From contig NZ_JAFMVC010000002.1 in assembly GCF_025499605.1 (NCBI RefSeq), forward strand, positions 124,001-188,000: 64,000 bases of DNA, written 5' to 3'. The position numbers were made by a program, and so were the translations under genes. This document shows positions 17,634 through 25,047 of the stretch, one piece after another (the stretch's first letter is position 1; each line of letters starts with the position of its first letter). This DNA is from Carboxylicivirga litoralis. GTDB lineage: Bacteria; Bacteroidota; Bacteroidia; Bacteroidales; Marinilabiliaceae. The notes beneath the pieces were generated by a model. It was not told where the DNA came from and made no database searches. It saw only the letters and a program-made list of their open reading frames with translations.

Positions 17634-17676
17634 GAGGGACCGTTGCATGGGGGAGATTTGCGCGGTCCCTCTTTTT
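17634..17676 (+). terminator. Intrinsic terminator after gltA
   Basis: GAGGGACCG (17634-17642) and CGGTCCCTC (17663-17671) form a perfect 9-bp stem followed by TTTTT. It closes the argH-gltA transcript 30 nt after the stop codon. Confidence 0.9.
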
Positions 17677-17725
17677 ATGGCAATGAATTAATGAAGGTCA
17701 TTTTTTCTTCAGATAAACCGTTAAT

Positions 17726-17741
17726 ATGCATACATATGCAG
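17726..17741. promoter_or_regulatory. ArgR-box-like operator upstream of carA
   Basis: TGCATA-CA-TATGCA is a 6-bp inverted repeat with a 2-bp centre. The 16-mer beginning at 17726 matches the argR operator at 12 positions, and the inner changes (T to C, A to G) are symmetric. AT-rich sequence with TATGTAATAAATATGC follows at about 17755-17770 and may be a second, weaker half. It lies about 70 bp before the carA -7 element. Confidence 0.4.
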
Positions 17742-17786
17742 ATGAATTAAAATATATGTAATAAATATGCAAACAAAGCTTAAAAG

Positions 17787-17818
17787 TTCGCTCATGACAT
17801 AAATAATTATTACATTTG
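17787..17818 (+). promoter_or_regulatory. carA promoter (-7 clear, -33 weak)
   Basis: TACATTTG at 17811-17818 is an exact TAnnTTTG. The best -33 partner is TTCG at 17787-17790, 20 nt upstream. The predicted start near 17825 gives an 85-90-nt leader that contains a terminator-like hairpin. Confidence 0.55.
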
Positions 17819-17842
17819 TGCCGCATAAGGGAAGCCTTGTGC

Positions 17843-17879
17843 ATGCATTTATTCTAAACTGCGAATAGATGCATTTTTT
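17843..17879 (+). promoter_or_regulatory. Terminator-like hairpin in carA leader (attenuator candidate)
   Basis: ATGCATTTATTC (17843-17854) pairs with GAATAGATGCAT (17863-17874) over 12 bp with one G-U, an 8-nt loop and six T right after. It lies between the carA promoter and the carA start codon, where a terminator makes sense only if it is conditional. No leader peptide rich in arginine codons is evident. Confidence 0.6.
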
Positions 17880-17911
17880 GTGTAGAATTTATTGTAAAAG
17901 TATTGGAAGGT

Positions 17912-18994
17912 ATGCCTGAAGTACAAAAGATTAAGTTAGTGTTGGAAGACGGAACTGTCTTCGAAGGAAAATCGTTTGGATACCATAAGTCGGTGGCTGG
18001 AGAAGTTGTTTTTAATACGGCCATGACTGGATATCCTGAGAGTTTGACCGACCCATCGTATGAAGGGCAAATCCTTGTTTCTACCTACCCGCTGATTGGT
18101 AACTATGGTGTGCCAAAAAATGATACTGAAAATGGTATCCCTAAATTTCACGAATCAGATCGCATTCACATTTCTGGCTTAATTATCTCAGACTATTCAT
18201 TCGAATACAGTCACTGGAATGCCGAAAATAGCTTGCGTGAGTGGTTAATTCAGAATAAGGTGCCAGGTGTTTTCGGAATTGATACGCGTGCGCTGACCAT
18301 GATTTTGCGTGAGAAAGGTTCAATGTTAGGAAAAATTGAAATCGAAGGTGAAGAAATCGATTTTGTAGATCCTAATAAAGAAAACCTGGTAGCTAAAGTG
18401 AGTGTGAAAGAGAAGAAAGTCTATGGCAATGGTAAACACAAAGTGGTGTTAGTAGATACTGGTGCTAAAAACAATATTCTTCGATGCTTGCTCAAGCGAG
18501 ATACTACAGTAATCCGTGTGCCATGGGATTATGATTTTACACAAGAGGATTATGATGGTGTTATGTTGTCCAATGGTCCAGGTGATCCGCAAATGTGTGA
18601 GGTAACTATTAAGCATATTCAAAAGGCCATTGAAATTGGTAAGCCGATTTTTGGAATTTGTTTGGGTAATCAATTGCTTGGTATCGCATCAGGAGCCTCT
18701 ACTTACAAACTAAAGTATGGACACCGTGCACATAATCACCCTGTTATTAAAGTAGGAACCGATACTTGTTATATCACCAGTCAGAACCATGGTTTTGCTA
18801 TCGATAATGATACTTTGAGCGACGAGTGGGAGCCTTTTTTCGTGAATATCAACGATAAAACAAATGAAGGTGTTAAGCACAAAACCAAACCATTTTTCTC
18901 AACACAGTTTCACCCCGAAGCATCAAGCGGACCAACAGATACCGAATTTTTATTTGATGAGTTGATTGCAAAGATCGAAGAGAGTAAAAAGTAA
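17912..18994 (+). CDS. carA: Carbamoyl-phosphate synthase small subunit
   Basis: Glutaminase subunit that releases ammonia from glutamine and passes it to CarB. The 360-residue protein has an N-terminal CPSase_sm domain (LEDGTVFEGKSFG, VFNTAMTGYPE) and a class-I glutamine amidotransferase domain with the catalytic cysteine in FGICLGNQ (Cys250) and the His334/Glu336 pair in QFHPEASSGP. I start it at the ATG at 17912; an in-frame TTG nine bases upstream is less likely. No carB follows: a terminator comes 24 nt after the stop and carB lies at the other end of the block. Regulation is probably by ArgR and possibly by leader attenuation. Confidence 0.96.
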   Translation: MPEVQKIKLVLEDGTVFEGKSFGYHKSVAGEVVFNTAMTGYPESLTDPSYEGQILVSTYPLIGNYGVPKNDTENGIPKFHESDRIHISGLIISDYSFEYSHWNAENSLREWLIQNKVPGVFGIDTRALTMILREKGSMLGKIEIEGEEIDFVDPNKENLVAKVSVKEKKVYGNGKHKVVLVDTGAKNNILRCLLKRDTTVIRVPWDYDFTQEDYDGVMLSNGPGDPQMCEVTIKHIQKAIEIGKPIFGICLGNQLLGIASGASTYKLKYGHRAHNHPVIKVGTDTCYITSQNHGFAIDNDTLSDEWEPFFVNINDKTNEGVKHKTKPFFSTQFHPEASSGPTDTEFLFDELIAKIEESKK

Positions 18995-19017
18995 AGTATA
19001 AGCATAATAAATATAGA

Positions 19018-19043
19018 ATGGTCGCAACACGCGGCCATTTTTT
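19018..19043 (+). terminator. Intrinsic terminator after carA
   Basis: ATGGTCGC (19018-19025) and GCGGCCAT (19031-19038) pair over 8 bp with one wobble and a 5-nt loop, then six T. Confidence 0.85.
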
Positions 19044-19143
19044 GTATGTCTTTGTTTCCTTATCTAGCAATACGAAATCTTAATTTGACTGTTCGTATCT
19101 ACGCATAAATGATAAATACAAAGATTCAGGTTGATTTATAAAT

Positions 19144-19169
19144 CTCTGCGTCTCAGTGTCTCTGTGTTA
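19144..19169. repeat. Dispersed intergenic repeat A, copy 2
   Basis: It matches 252-277 at 23 of 26 positions, with the same 5' CTCTGCG and 3' CTCTGTGTTA ends, and is likewise followed by T/A-rich DNA. Confidence 0.6.
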
Positions 19170-19237
19170 GTTTTTTAATGGAGTATTAGTTCTTGTTTTA
19201 TGCATGATTGCGAATATTCAAATCTTAATTCATCACA

Positions 19238-19324
19238 ATGAACTCAAACCTAAAAACTAACCACGAATACCAATCGCGCATTAATAAAATCCTCGATTAT
19301 ATTGAGATTAACCTTGATAATTAG
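19238..19324 (+). pseudogene. Relic of an AraC-family regulator N-terminus
   Basis: ATG at 19238 opens 28 codons (MNSNLKTNHEYQSRINKILD, then YIEINLDN) before a TAG at 19322. The wording EYQSRINKILDYIEINLD is what starts many AraC/XylS helix-turn-helix domains in Bacteroidota, where it normally continues with a leucine-rich helix and a full HTH. Here the stop and a downstream remnant (FSKARMMSRK) end the resemblance, so the rest of the gene has been deleted or scrambled. Confidence 0.5.
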
Positions 19325-19464
19325 TTTAGTAAGGCAAGGATGATGTCCCGTAAGATGTATCAAAGTAACCAAGTTATTGAGTGATTACTTATGAATGGTT
19401 CGGTAGATTTTTACTGCAGTTCTTGGTCCTCTTCGGAGCAGCTTCGTATCTTCTTTGGGGCAGC

Positions 19465-19504
19465 TTCGGTTCAACTACGCTCCCAGCGAGGTTGAACCCG
19501 AAGA
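19465..19504. repeat. REP-like hairpin
   Basis: TTCGGTTCAAC on the left and GTTGAACCCGAA on the right pair over 11 bp with one bulged base. The loop itself contains CGCTCCCAGCG. The wording (TTCAACTACGCTC) is like the intergenic palindromes common in Bacteroidota genomes. Confidence 0.5.
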
Positions 19505-19618
19505 AAGCAGTTTAATGGTTCGGAGCAATTGCTTTTCAGGCTGTTTTTGTTAATGCTGTATTTTATGATACCTTTAATCGGAGTCTATATTAGTTTGTCG
19601 AACTTAAAACAGAACATT

Positions 19619-19849
19619 ATGGAAGATTTAATCAATATTTTTTCTGATACAGAATTAACTGTATCTCATCTTAAAAATACTTTGGCCGATAATGGTATCG
19701 AATCGATGATTAAAAACGATTATGAGTCAGGTGTGTCAGCAGGTTTTGTGGCCGGAACGCAAACATCCGTTGATTTATACGTTTTTAGTAAAGATGTTGA
19801 GAAGGCTCAGCCAATTGTAGACAAGTTTGTAATTGAACTTAAAAAGTAG
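19619..19849 (+). CDS. DUF2007-type small protein
   Basis: A 76-residue protein starting MEDLINIFSDTELTVSHLKN, with GIESMIKNDYESG and VDLYVFSKDVEKAQPIVDKF: the ferredoxin-like pattern of DUF2007 (two beta-alpha-beta halves), whose molecular function is not established. I take the ATG at 19619; the 106-codon frame beginning at a TTG adds a hydrophobic stretch with no counterpart in the family. It ends 6 bp before the dehydratase gene, so the two are probably co-transcribed. Confidence 0.75.
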   Translation: MEDLINIFSDTELTVSHLKNTLADNGIESMIKNDYESGVSAGFVAGTQTSVDLYVFSKDVEKAQPIVDKFVIELKK

Positions 19850-19855
19850 AATTGA

Positions 19856-20800
19856 ATGAATTTACCCGTTGCCCTGGATGTAGAAAATGCTTATAAGCGA
19901 ATTAAGTCATTTGTACATCAAACACCAGTGTTAACCTGTCAGAGTATTAATGCCATCTGCGGGGCTGAACTCTATTTTAAATGTGAGAACCTGCAGAAGG
20001 TGGGCGCCTTTAAATATCGGGGAGCTACCAATGCTGTTTTGTCGTTAACAGATGAGCAGAAGAGGCTAGGAGTAGCCACTCATTCATCAGGTAATCATGC
20101 GGCAGCTTTGGCCTTGGCTGCTAAAATAAACGGTGTTAAGGCGCACATTGTGATGCCTAATAATGCGCCGGAGATAAAGAAAAAGGCTGTAGCAGGGTAT
20201 GGCGCGCAAATAACTTTTTGTCAACCTACATTGCAGGCGCGCGAAAGTACCTTAGAAGAGGTTATTAAGGATACGGGAGCCACCATGGTGCATCCTTATA
20301 ACCAGTGGGAAGTGATTTGTGGACAAGGAACGGCTATGCTGGAATTACTGCAACAGCAAAGTAAGCTAGATATTGTGATGACGCCGGTTGGTGGGGGCGG
20401 TTTATTAAGCGGAACAGCAACCTATGTTAAAGAGAAGTTTCCGGCTGTGCAAGTGATAGCAGGAGAGCCAGCTAATGCCGATGATGCCTTTCAATCGTTT
20501 AAAAGTGGTAGGTTTCAGCCAGTGGTTGATCCCAATACAATAGCCGATGGCTTGCGGACGTCATTGGGTACGCTTACTTTTGAAATCATCAAAAGCAAAG
20601 TGGACGATATTATTACTGTAAGCGAAGATAGTATCAAAATGGCAATGCGTTTAATATGGGAGCGCATGAAGATTATTGTAGAGCCTTCTTCGGCAGTGCC
20701 TTTGGCCGTTGTTTTAGAAAACAAACAACCTTTTAAAAACCAGAAAGTCGGCATAATACTTACGGGAGGGAATGTTGATTTGGGAAAACTACCTTTCTAG
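19856..20800 (+). CDS. Threonine/serine dehydratase or serine racemase-like enzyme
   Basis: Fold-type II PLP enzyme of 314 residues, acting on threonine or serine. The PLP lysine is Lys53 in KVGAFKYRGA; SSGNHAAALA binds the substrate carboxylate and VGGGGLLSG the cofactor phosphate. It has no C-terminal ACT domain, so it is not the isoleucine-inhibited biosynthetic form; catabolic threonine dehydratase (TdcB-like) or serine racemase/dehydratase both fit. It follows the DUF2007 gene by 6 bp and is closed by a terminator. Confidence 0.85.
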   Translation: MNLPVALDVENAYKRIKSFVHQTPVLTCQSINAICGAELYFKCENLQKVGAFKYRGATNAVLSLTDEQKRLGVATHSSGNHAAALALAAKINGVKAHIVMPNNAPEIKKKAVAGYGAQITFCQPTLQARESTLEEVIKDTGATMVHPYNQWEVICGQGTAMLELLQQQSKLDIVMTPVGGGGLLSGTATYVKEKFPAVQVIAGEPANADDAFQSFKSGRFQPVVDPNTIADGLRTSLGTLTFEIIKSKVDDIITVSEDSIKMAMRLIWERMKIIVEPSSAVPLAVVLENKQPFKNQKVGIILTGGNVDLGKLPF

Positions 20801-20816
20801 ACTGGATTAAAAAAAG

Positions 20817-20849
20817 AAAAATGCCTCGCAATTATATCGAGGCATTTTT
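20817..20849 (+). terminator. Bidirectional intrinsic terminator
   Basis: ATGCCTCG (20821-20828) and CGAGGCAT (20838-20845) form a perfect 8-bp stem, flanked by AAAA on the left and TTTT on the right, so it can work on both strands. It lies between the dehydratase gene and the convergent Rieske-like lipoprotein gene. Confidence 0.85.
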
Positions 20850-20947
20850 GGGGAACGTAACAAGCAATTTTGATTTTGCTCAACTACAGTATGTTGAATT
20901 ACTGATAGGTGAGTATGTTTACACAAATGGCATGCCAAAAATGTGAT

Positions 20948-21385
20948 TTAATTCCATATACGGAGTATATTTCCAGTTACGCTTGTTTGATAACGTTTCA
21001 GTGGCCATTTGGCTGGACCTGTAACTACACTGCCATATTCAGCTGCAATATTGAATTCTGAGCCACATTCCGGGCAACGTAAAACAACATCGCCCTGGTT
21101 AATTTCTTCAACATAAAAGCGATTCCCATTATCGTGTTGATGAGTACACATTAAATCAAATGCGTAGAACTCCGTTGGGGTGACTTCAAATACGACAACT
21201 CCATTTACGCCAACATATCTGTTTGTGCCGCCTGGTAAAACAAAGAATGGATTCTTACCTGAGTATTGTGGATTGTCCAGATTGATTTCAGCAGTGAATC
21301 TAACATTTGGAATGATGTCGGATGAATCTTTACCACAGTTAACAGTAAGTAATGGAAGTAATAACAATATAAGGTACCTCTTCAT
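20948..21385 (-). CDS. Rieske-like lipoprotein
   Basis: A 145-residue exported protein with a lipoprotein signal (hydrophobic 4-14, lipobox ending LTVNC, Cys17). The C-terminal two thirds has Rieske-fold wording: C-x-H in DLMCTHQHD (Cys80, His82), then CPECGSEFN (Cys104, Cys107) and GPAKWPLKRY. Classical Rieske sites are C-x-H plus C-x2-H; here the second histidine is a cysteine, giving three Cys and one His. It may bind a [2Fe-2S] cluster with a different ligand set, or zinc, or nothing. It is convergent with the dehydratase gene. Confidence 0.75.
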   Translation of the reverse strand: MKRYLILLLLPLLTVNCGKDSSDIIPNVRFTAEINLDNPQYSGKNPFFVLPGGTNRYVGVNGVVVFEVTPTEFYAFDLMCTHQHDNGNRFYVEEINQGDVVLRCPECGSEFNIAAEYGSVVTGPAKWPLKRYQTSVTGNILRIWN

Positions 21386-21567
21386 GATCTATATTTTATC
21401 GTACGAACGTATATGTATTATTTTTATTGCAGTTGTTGCGAGTGCTAATATTGTGTCCTTTCCTCGTTTTTCCAAAAATAAAGAGGTGAATATGAAGGAT
21501 TGTTTCCATTTGTGTGTTTGTTCATTTAAAAATTGGTAATTTGGTGCATTAATCAAATAGTTCGAAG

Positions 21568-21975
21568 ATGGATGACATAGGTAATATTCTCTATATATTA
21601 GCAATGATAGCCGCATTAATTTTTAGTGCGTACAAAAAGCAGAAGCAGGCTAAAAAGACGGTTCAGGCACCTGATGAAGTAGTTCAACCCGAGCGAGATG
21701 TGATGGAGGAAGATGATGTGTTAGAGGAGTTACGAGAGCTTTTTCAAAAGCCAAAACCAAAACCAGTGGCTGAAGAGCCAAAGGTTGAAAAAAAAGTAGT
21801 GCCTTTACATATGCAGAGAAAACAGGATCCTAAAAAGACCGATATACAAAAGCAAAAACCGGTTGAAATAATAGCGATTGAAGACGAAGTTGAAGGTTTG
21901 GAGTTTGATAAAGAGCAGATTGATTTACGACAGGCTGTTATCTACTCCGAAATACTAAAGCGTCCGTATGAGTAG
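21568..21975 (+). CDS. Small membrane-anchored protein of unknown function
   Basis: 135 residues with one N-terminal membrane segment (about 5-21), then a KKQKQAKK anchor, an acidic stretch, a P/K-rich linker (PKPKPVAEEPKVEKK) and a conserved-looking C-terminal block DLRQAVIYSEILKRPYE. The layout suggests a signal-anchored cytoplasmic protein. I do not recognise a function. It lies upstream of greA, which has its own promoter. Confidence 0.7.
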   Translation: MDDIGNILYILAMIAALIFSAYKKQKQAKKTVQAPDEVVQPERDVMEEDDVLEELRELFQKPKPKPVAEEPKVEKKVVPLHMQRKQDPKKTDIQKQKPVEIIAIEDEVEGLEFDKEQIDLRQAVIYSEILKRPYE

Positions 21976-22023
21976 TTAAGTGGCAGTTAAAGAATGCGAT
22001 GCCTGCTTGGAACAAACGTGTCT

Positions 22024-22054
22024 TTTGAACTTAATGATAACTTTCATATATTTG
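22024..22054 (+). promoter_or_regulatory. greA promoter (Bacteroidota type)
   Basis: TTTG at 22024-22027 and TATATTTG at 22047-22054, spaced 19 nt, match the Bacteroidota consensus. The expected start is near 22061, immediately before a terminator-like hairpin. Confidence 0.7.
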
Positions 22055-22061
22055 TAACAAA

Positions 22062-22097
22062 GAGTTCCGGGAAATCGGGATTCTTTTATTTTTTTAT
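22062..22097 (+). promoter_or_regulatory. Terminator-like hairpin in greA leader
   Basis: GAGTTCC (22062-22068) pairs with GGGATTC (22077-22083) over 7 bp including two wobbles, around an 8-nt loop, followed by TTTTATTTTTTT. It lies between the greA promoter and the greA Shine-Dalgarno site, so it could attenuate greA or release a short leader RNA. Confidence 0.5.
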
Positions 22098-22130
22098 ATA
22101 ATTGAAGCATTTGAATAAGGAGGAAAGAAT

Positions 22131-22595
22131 ATGAAATATATAACCGAAGCCGGCTTAAAGAAGCTAAAAGAGGAATTACATCAGTTAGAAACATACGAGC
22201 GACCATCAATTTCGAAGCAAATTGCTGAGGCCCGTGATAAGGGTGATTTATCGGAGAATGCCGAATACGATGCTGCCAAAGAGGCTCAGGGCTTGTTAGA
22301 GATGCGCATTGCTAAACTTCAGGATACAATTGCGAATAGTCGTATTATTGATGAATCGCGCATTGATACGTCAAAAGTACAGCTCTTAAACAAGGTGAAA
22401 ATTAAAAACCTGAAGAATAAAGCGACCATGACATACACTTTGGTGCCCGAAAGTGAGGCTAACCTGAAAGAAGGGAAAATTTCAATTTCGACACCTATTG
22501 CCAAAGGTTTGCTTGGTAAGGAAGTGGGCGACCAGGTGGAAATCAAAGTGCCAAACGGTTTAATGACTTTCGAAATTGTTGAAATATCAATCTAA
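22131..22595 (+). CDS. greA: Transcription elongation factor GreA
   Basis: It rescues backtracked RNA polymerase by stimulating RNA cleavage through the secondary channel. The 154-residue protein has an N-terminal coiled coil (1-75) with the acidic tip GDLSENAEYDAAKEAQG, and a C-terminal FKBP-like domain (TPIAKGLLGKEVGDQVEIKVP). It is preceded by AAGGAGG (22117-22123), a strong Shine-Dalgarno site that is unusual for this genome. Its leader has a promoter and a terminator-like hairpin. The HIT gene begins 11 bp downstream. Confidence 0.97.
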   Translation: MKYITEAGLKKLKEELHQLETYERPSISKQIAEARDKGDLSENAEYDAAKEAQGLLEMRIAKLQDTIANSRIIDESRIDTSKVQLLNKVKIKNLKNKATMTYTLVPESEANLKEGKISISTPIAKGLLGKEVGDQVEIKVPNGLMTFEIVEISI

Positions 22596-22606
22596 ATACT
22601 GAAGCC

Positions 22607-22999
22607 ATGCCTACGATTTTTACCAAAATTGTTAAAGGAGAAATTCCTTGTTACAAAATTGCTGAGGACGACCGGTTTTTTGCTTTTTTAGATATTAACC
22701 CGCTTGCTAAAGGGCACACCTTAGTCATCCCAAAGCAAGAAACAGATTATCTGTTTGATTTGGAAGATGATCTGTTGGCTGATATGAATGTGTTTGCCAA
22801 AAAGATTGCGTTGGCTCAAAAAAAAGTAATTGACTGCAAGCGAGTAGGAGTGGCTGTGTTAGGGCTGGAAGTGCCACATGCCCATATTCATTTAATACCG
22901 ATGAATAGTGAGGCAGATGTCAACTTTAGAAATCCAAAACTCCAATTAGAAGCAGAAGAGTTTGAAGCAATTGCTGAGGCAATCAGAAATGAGCTATAA
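22607..22999 (+). CDS. HIT-family nucleotide hydrolase
   Basis: A 130-residue histidine-triad protein, likely hydrolysing nucleoside phosphoramidates or dinucleoside polyphosphates. The triad HAHIHLIP is at 91-98 (His91, His93, His95) and DINPLAKGHTLVIPK at 29-43 is the usual family block. It follows greA by 11 bp and ends before a strong terminator, so greA and this gene form one unit. Confidence 0.93.
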   Translation: MPTIFTKIVKGEIPCYKIAEDDRFFAFLDINPLAKGHTLVIPKQETDYLFDLEDDLLADMNVFAKKIALAQKKVIDCKRVGVAVLGLEVPHAHIHLIPMNSEADVNFRNPKLQLEAEEFEAIAEAIRNEL

Positions 23000-23022
23000 A
23001 AAAGTGCAAAGAGATATAATAT

Positions 23023-23047
23023 AAGGCTACCAATGGTAGCCTTTTTT
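23023..23047 (+). terminator. Intrinsic terminator after the HIT gene
   Basis: AAGGCTACC (23023-23031) and GGTAGCCTT (23035-23043) form a perfect 9-bp stem with a 3-nt loop, followed by TTTT. Confidence 0.92.
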
Positions 23048-23321
23048 ATTAGTTTTTAATTTGTCATTAGTACAATAACGTTTGGAATTCACTTATTTCA
23101 TAGGATTACGTTAGGGACTGCAAATATTTAGTGTTTTGCCGGGAAAACAAAAGTGTGATACTTGCGTTAAGAATTTAATTCGTCATATTATTTTTGATGA
23201 ACAGTTGGTTTTGTGGCGTAAAGCCATTCTTGTTGGTGGTTAAAATAATCTTGGTTTGTTCATTTTTAATTATGTTTGTAAGTGATGGAACATTATTAAT
23301 TATCAAGCGTATAATGCTCCG
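23048..23321. other. Gene-free spacer
   Basis: About 270 bp between the HIT terminator and the promoter of the next unit. I see no gene, repeat or strong hairpin; the sequence is AT-rich. A 61-codon minus-strand frame here has no recognisable features. Confidence 0.5.
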
Positions 23322-23353
23322 TTGTTGAGCAGTTTTTGGGGATAGTACGTTTG
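23322..23353 (+). promoter_or_regulatory. Promoter of the T9SS cargo / PorP cluster
   Basis: TTGTTG at 23322-23327 and TACGTTTG at 23346-23353 give an 18- or 21-nt spacer to the exact -7 consensus. The expected start, near 23360, leaves only about 10 nt before the ATG at 23371. Confidence 0.6.
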
Positions 23354-23370
23354 CTAACAATACTAATGGG

Positions 23371-25047
23371 ATGAGAAAATATCTACTGATTATTATACTT
23401 CTGGCCTGGTCAGGAGTCGATTATTTATATGCACAAGCTACTGGTGAGGTCGAGTTTGATAAGTTACGGTTTTGCGAATCGGGGGATGTAACAATGACCA
23501 TAACCTTTACCGGAGACGCACCTTATGATTTTAAGTATTGGATAGACAACGGTATTGTCGACCAGGGTGTTCAGGTGACTGCTCACAATAGCAATACTTT
23601 CAAACTTGTAACAAACTTCACGGAGTCTGGATATATTAGAGTTTATGATTTTAAAGACACGCACGGCAATGATGGTACGTTCAATCAGGATAGAGGTGAT
23701 ATTACTATTGATAAAATGCCTTCCCCTTTAATTGATCCCACATTTAAAACTTGTAGAATCGAAGGAACGTTTACGGCAAATCCAGGCGGGGAGTATACAT
23801 CTGCCAACTGGCTGGAAGTAGCAGGTGGTTCTTTTCTTACAAAAACTGATACCAAAGCAATCTTCAAAGCTGATGTGGTAGGTAATTATGTAATTACCTA
23901 CGAAGTTACAAATGAATCATGTGTTAATACTGATACAAAAACATTTTATATTCCAGAGCAGGCTGAACCCAATGCCAGTTATGATCTTCTTGATGATAGA
24001 ATTTGTAGTGATGAAACTACCTCCCTTGAAATAGTCGGTGATGGAGCTAATCGTTACCCATTAACATTAGGATTTAGTGATGATAAAGGAAACACCTATT
24101 CAGAGGTGTTGAATACAGCCAATGAAAGCATACCGATTTCTGCTAATTCATCAACTACCTACACCATGAATTCATTGATTGATAGTGAGGGCTGTGACGC
24201 AAGTTTAGCTGAAACGCTAAATTTGATAGTTGATTCAAAACCATTTCCTACTGCTGGAGTAAAGGATAGCCCCAATTGTGGTTCCGAAAAAGAATTGTTG
24301 GGACAAATAACAGATGGAAATTCAATGACCTGGTCGGTTGTTGCTGCTGAAGGAAGCGGCTTGTTTATTGAAGATGTCAACAATAAGGATTCAAGAGTTT
24401 ATGTCAATTACAACTATCAGTATGCTTATGAAACTTATACGCTCAAATTGACAGAGCTGGTTATCAATAATCCAACCTGTATTGGAGAAGACGAAGTCGA
24501 GATAGAATTATATAAGGAACCAGGTGATGTATCCTTAGGGCAAGATACAACTGTTTATAATGAAAAACAGTTAATCATTAATACAGTTGGAATTGCTGAC
24601 ATGCCATTTTATTGGACCCTGTCAGACGGATTAAGTGTCGATGATGGTAATCCAAATCAAATTGTCGTCAGAAATCTGCTTAAAGGTGATAATAAACTCA
24701 TATGCACAGTTAATAATGGAGAATGTGCGGAAGTGTCTGCCGAGAAATTGATTACCGTAAAAGGCATCTACCAAACCAATGGATTTTCACCTAATGGTGA
24801 TAATACAAATGATTATTTTATCATTGGGGGTGCTCAAAATGTTGCGAACAATAAATTAACGGTTTTTGATATTACGGGTAAAGTGGTATTTGAAGCCAAT
24901 GAATTTATGGTTGAAAATAACCTTGATGGTTGGAACGGCCAAAAAAATGATGGCAAAACCGAAGACGGCACTTACTACTATATTTTTGAAGGAGATAATA
25001 TCGAACCTGTGAAAAGTTACTTAATCATTAAAGGAAGCAAACAATGA
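23371..25047 (+). CDS. Secreted protein with T9SS type-B sorting domain
   Basis: A 558-residue exported protein. A signal peptide occupies about 1-22 (hydrophobic core, YLYAQ). The middle is beta-rich with Ig/PKD-like stretches and scattered cysteines. The C-terminal region from about 468 (TNGFSPNGDNTNDYFIIGG, VFDITGKVVFEA, NDGKTEDGTYYYIF) is the gliding-motility-associated, CHU_C-type (type B) sorting domain that directs cargo through the type IX secretion system. Its stop overlaps the PorP/SprF start by 4 bp (ATGA). Many type-B proteins are paired with a PorP/SprF protein like this, so the two probably work together at the cell surface. The role of the middle is unknown. Confidence 0.88.
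   Translation: MRKYLLIIILLAWSGVDYLYAQATGEVEFDKLRFCESGDVTMTITFTGDAPYDFKYWIDNGIVDQGVQVTAHNSNTFKLVTNFTESGYIRVYDFKDTHGNDGTFNQDRGDITIDKMPSPLIDPTFKTCRIEGTFTANPGGEYTSANWLEVAGGSFLTKTDTKAIFKADVVGNYVITYEVTNESCVNTDTKTFYIPEQAEPNASYDLLDDRICSDETTSLEIVGDGANRYPLTLGFSDDKGNTYSEVLNTANESIPISANSSTTYTMNSLIDSEGCDASLAETLNLIVDSKPFPTAGVKDSPNCGSEKELLGQITDGNSMTWSVVAAEGSGLFIEDVNNKDSRVYVNYNYQYAYETYTLKLTELVINNPTCIGEDEVEIELYKEPGDVSLGQDTTVYNEKQLIINTVGIADMPFYWTLSDGLSVDDGNPNQIVVRNLLKGDNKLICTVNNGECAEVSAEKLITVKGIYQTNGFSPNGDNTNDYFIIGGAQNVANNKLTVFDITGKVVFEANEFMVENNLDGWNGQKNDGKTEDGTYYYIFEGDNIEPVKSYLIIKGSKQ

Larger units (their letters stand above)
19044..19618. other. Gene-poor stretch with repeats and a relic
   Basis: Some 570 bp hold no intact gene. 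It contains dispersed repeat A (19144-19169), the relic of an AraC-family regulator (19238-19324) and a REP-like hairpin (19465-19504). GCAGCTTCG occurs twice, and the style resembles decayed, once-mobile intergenic DNA. I see nothing else. Confidence 0.6.
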
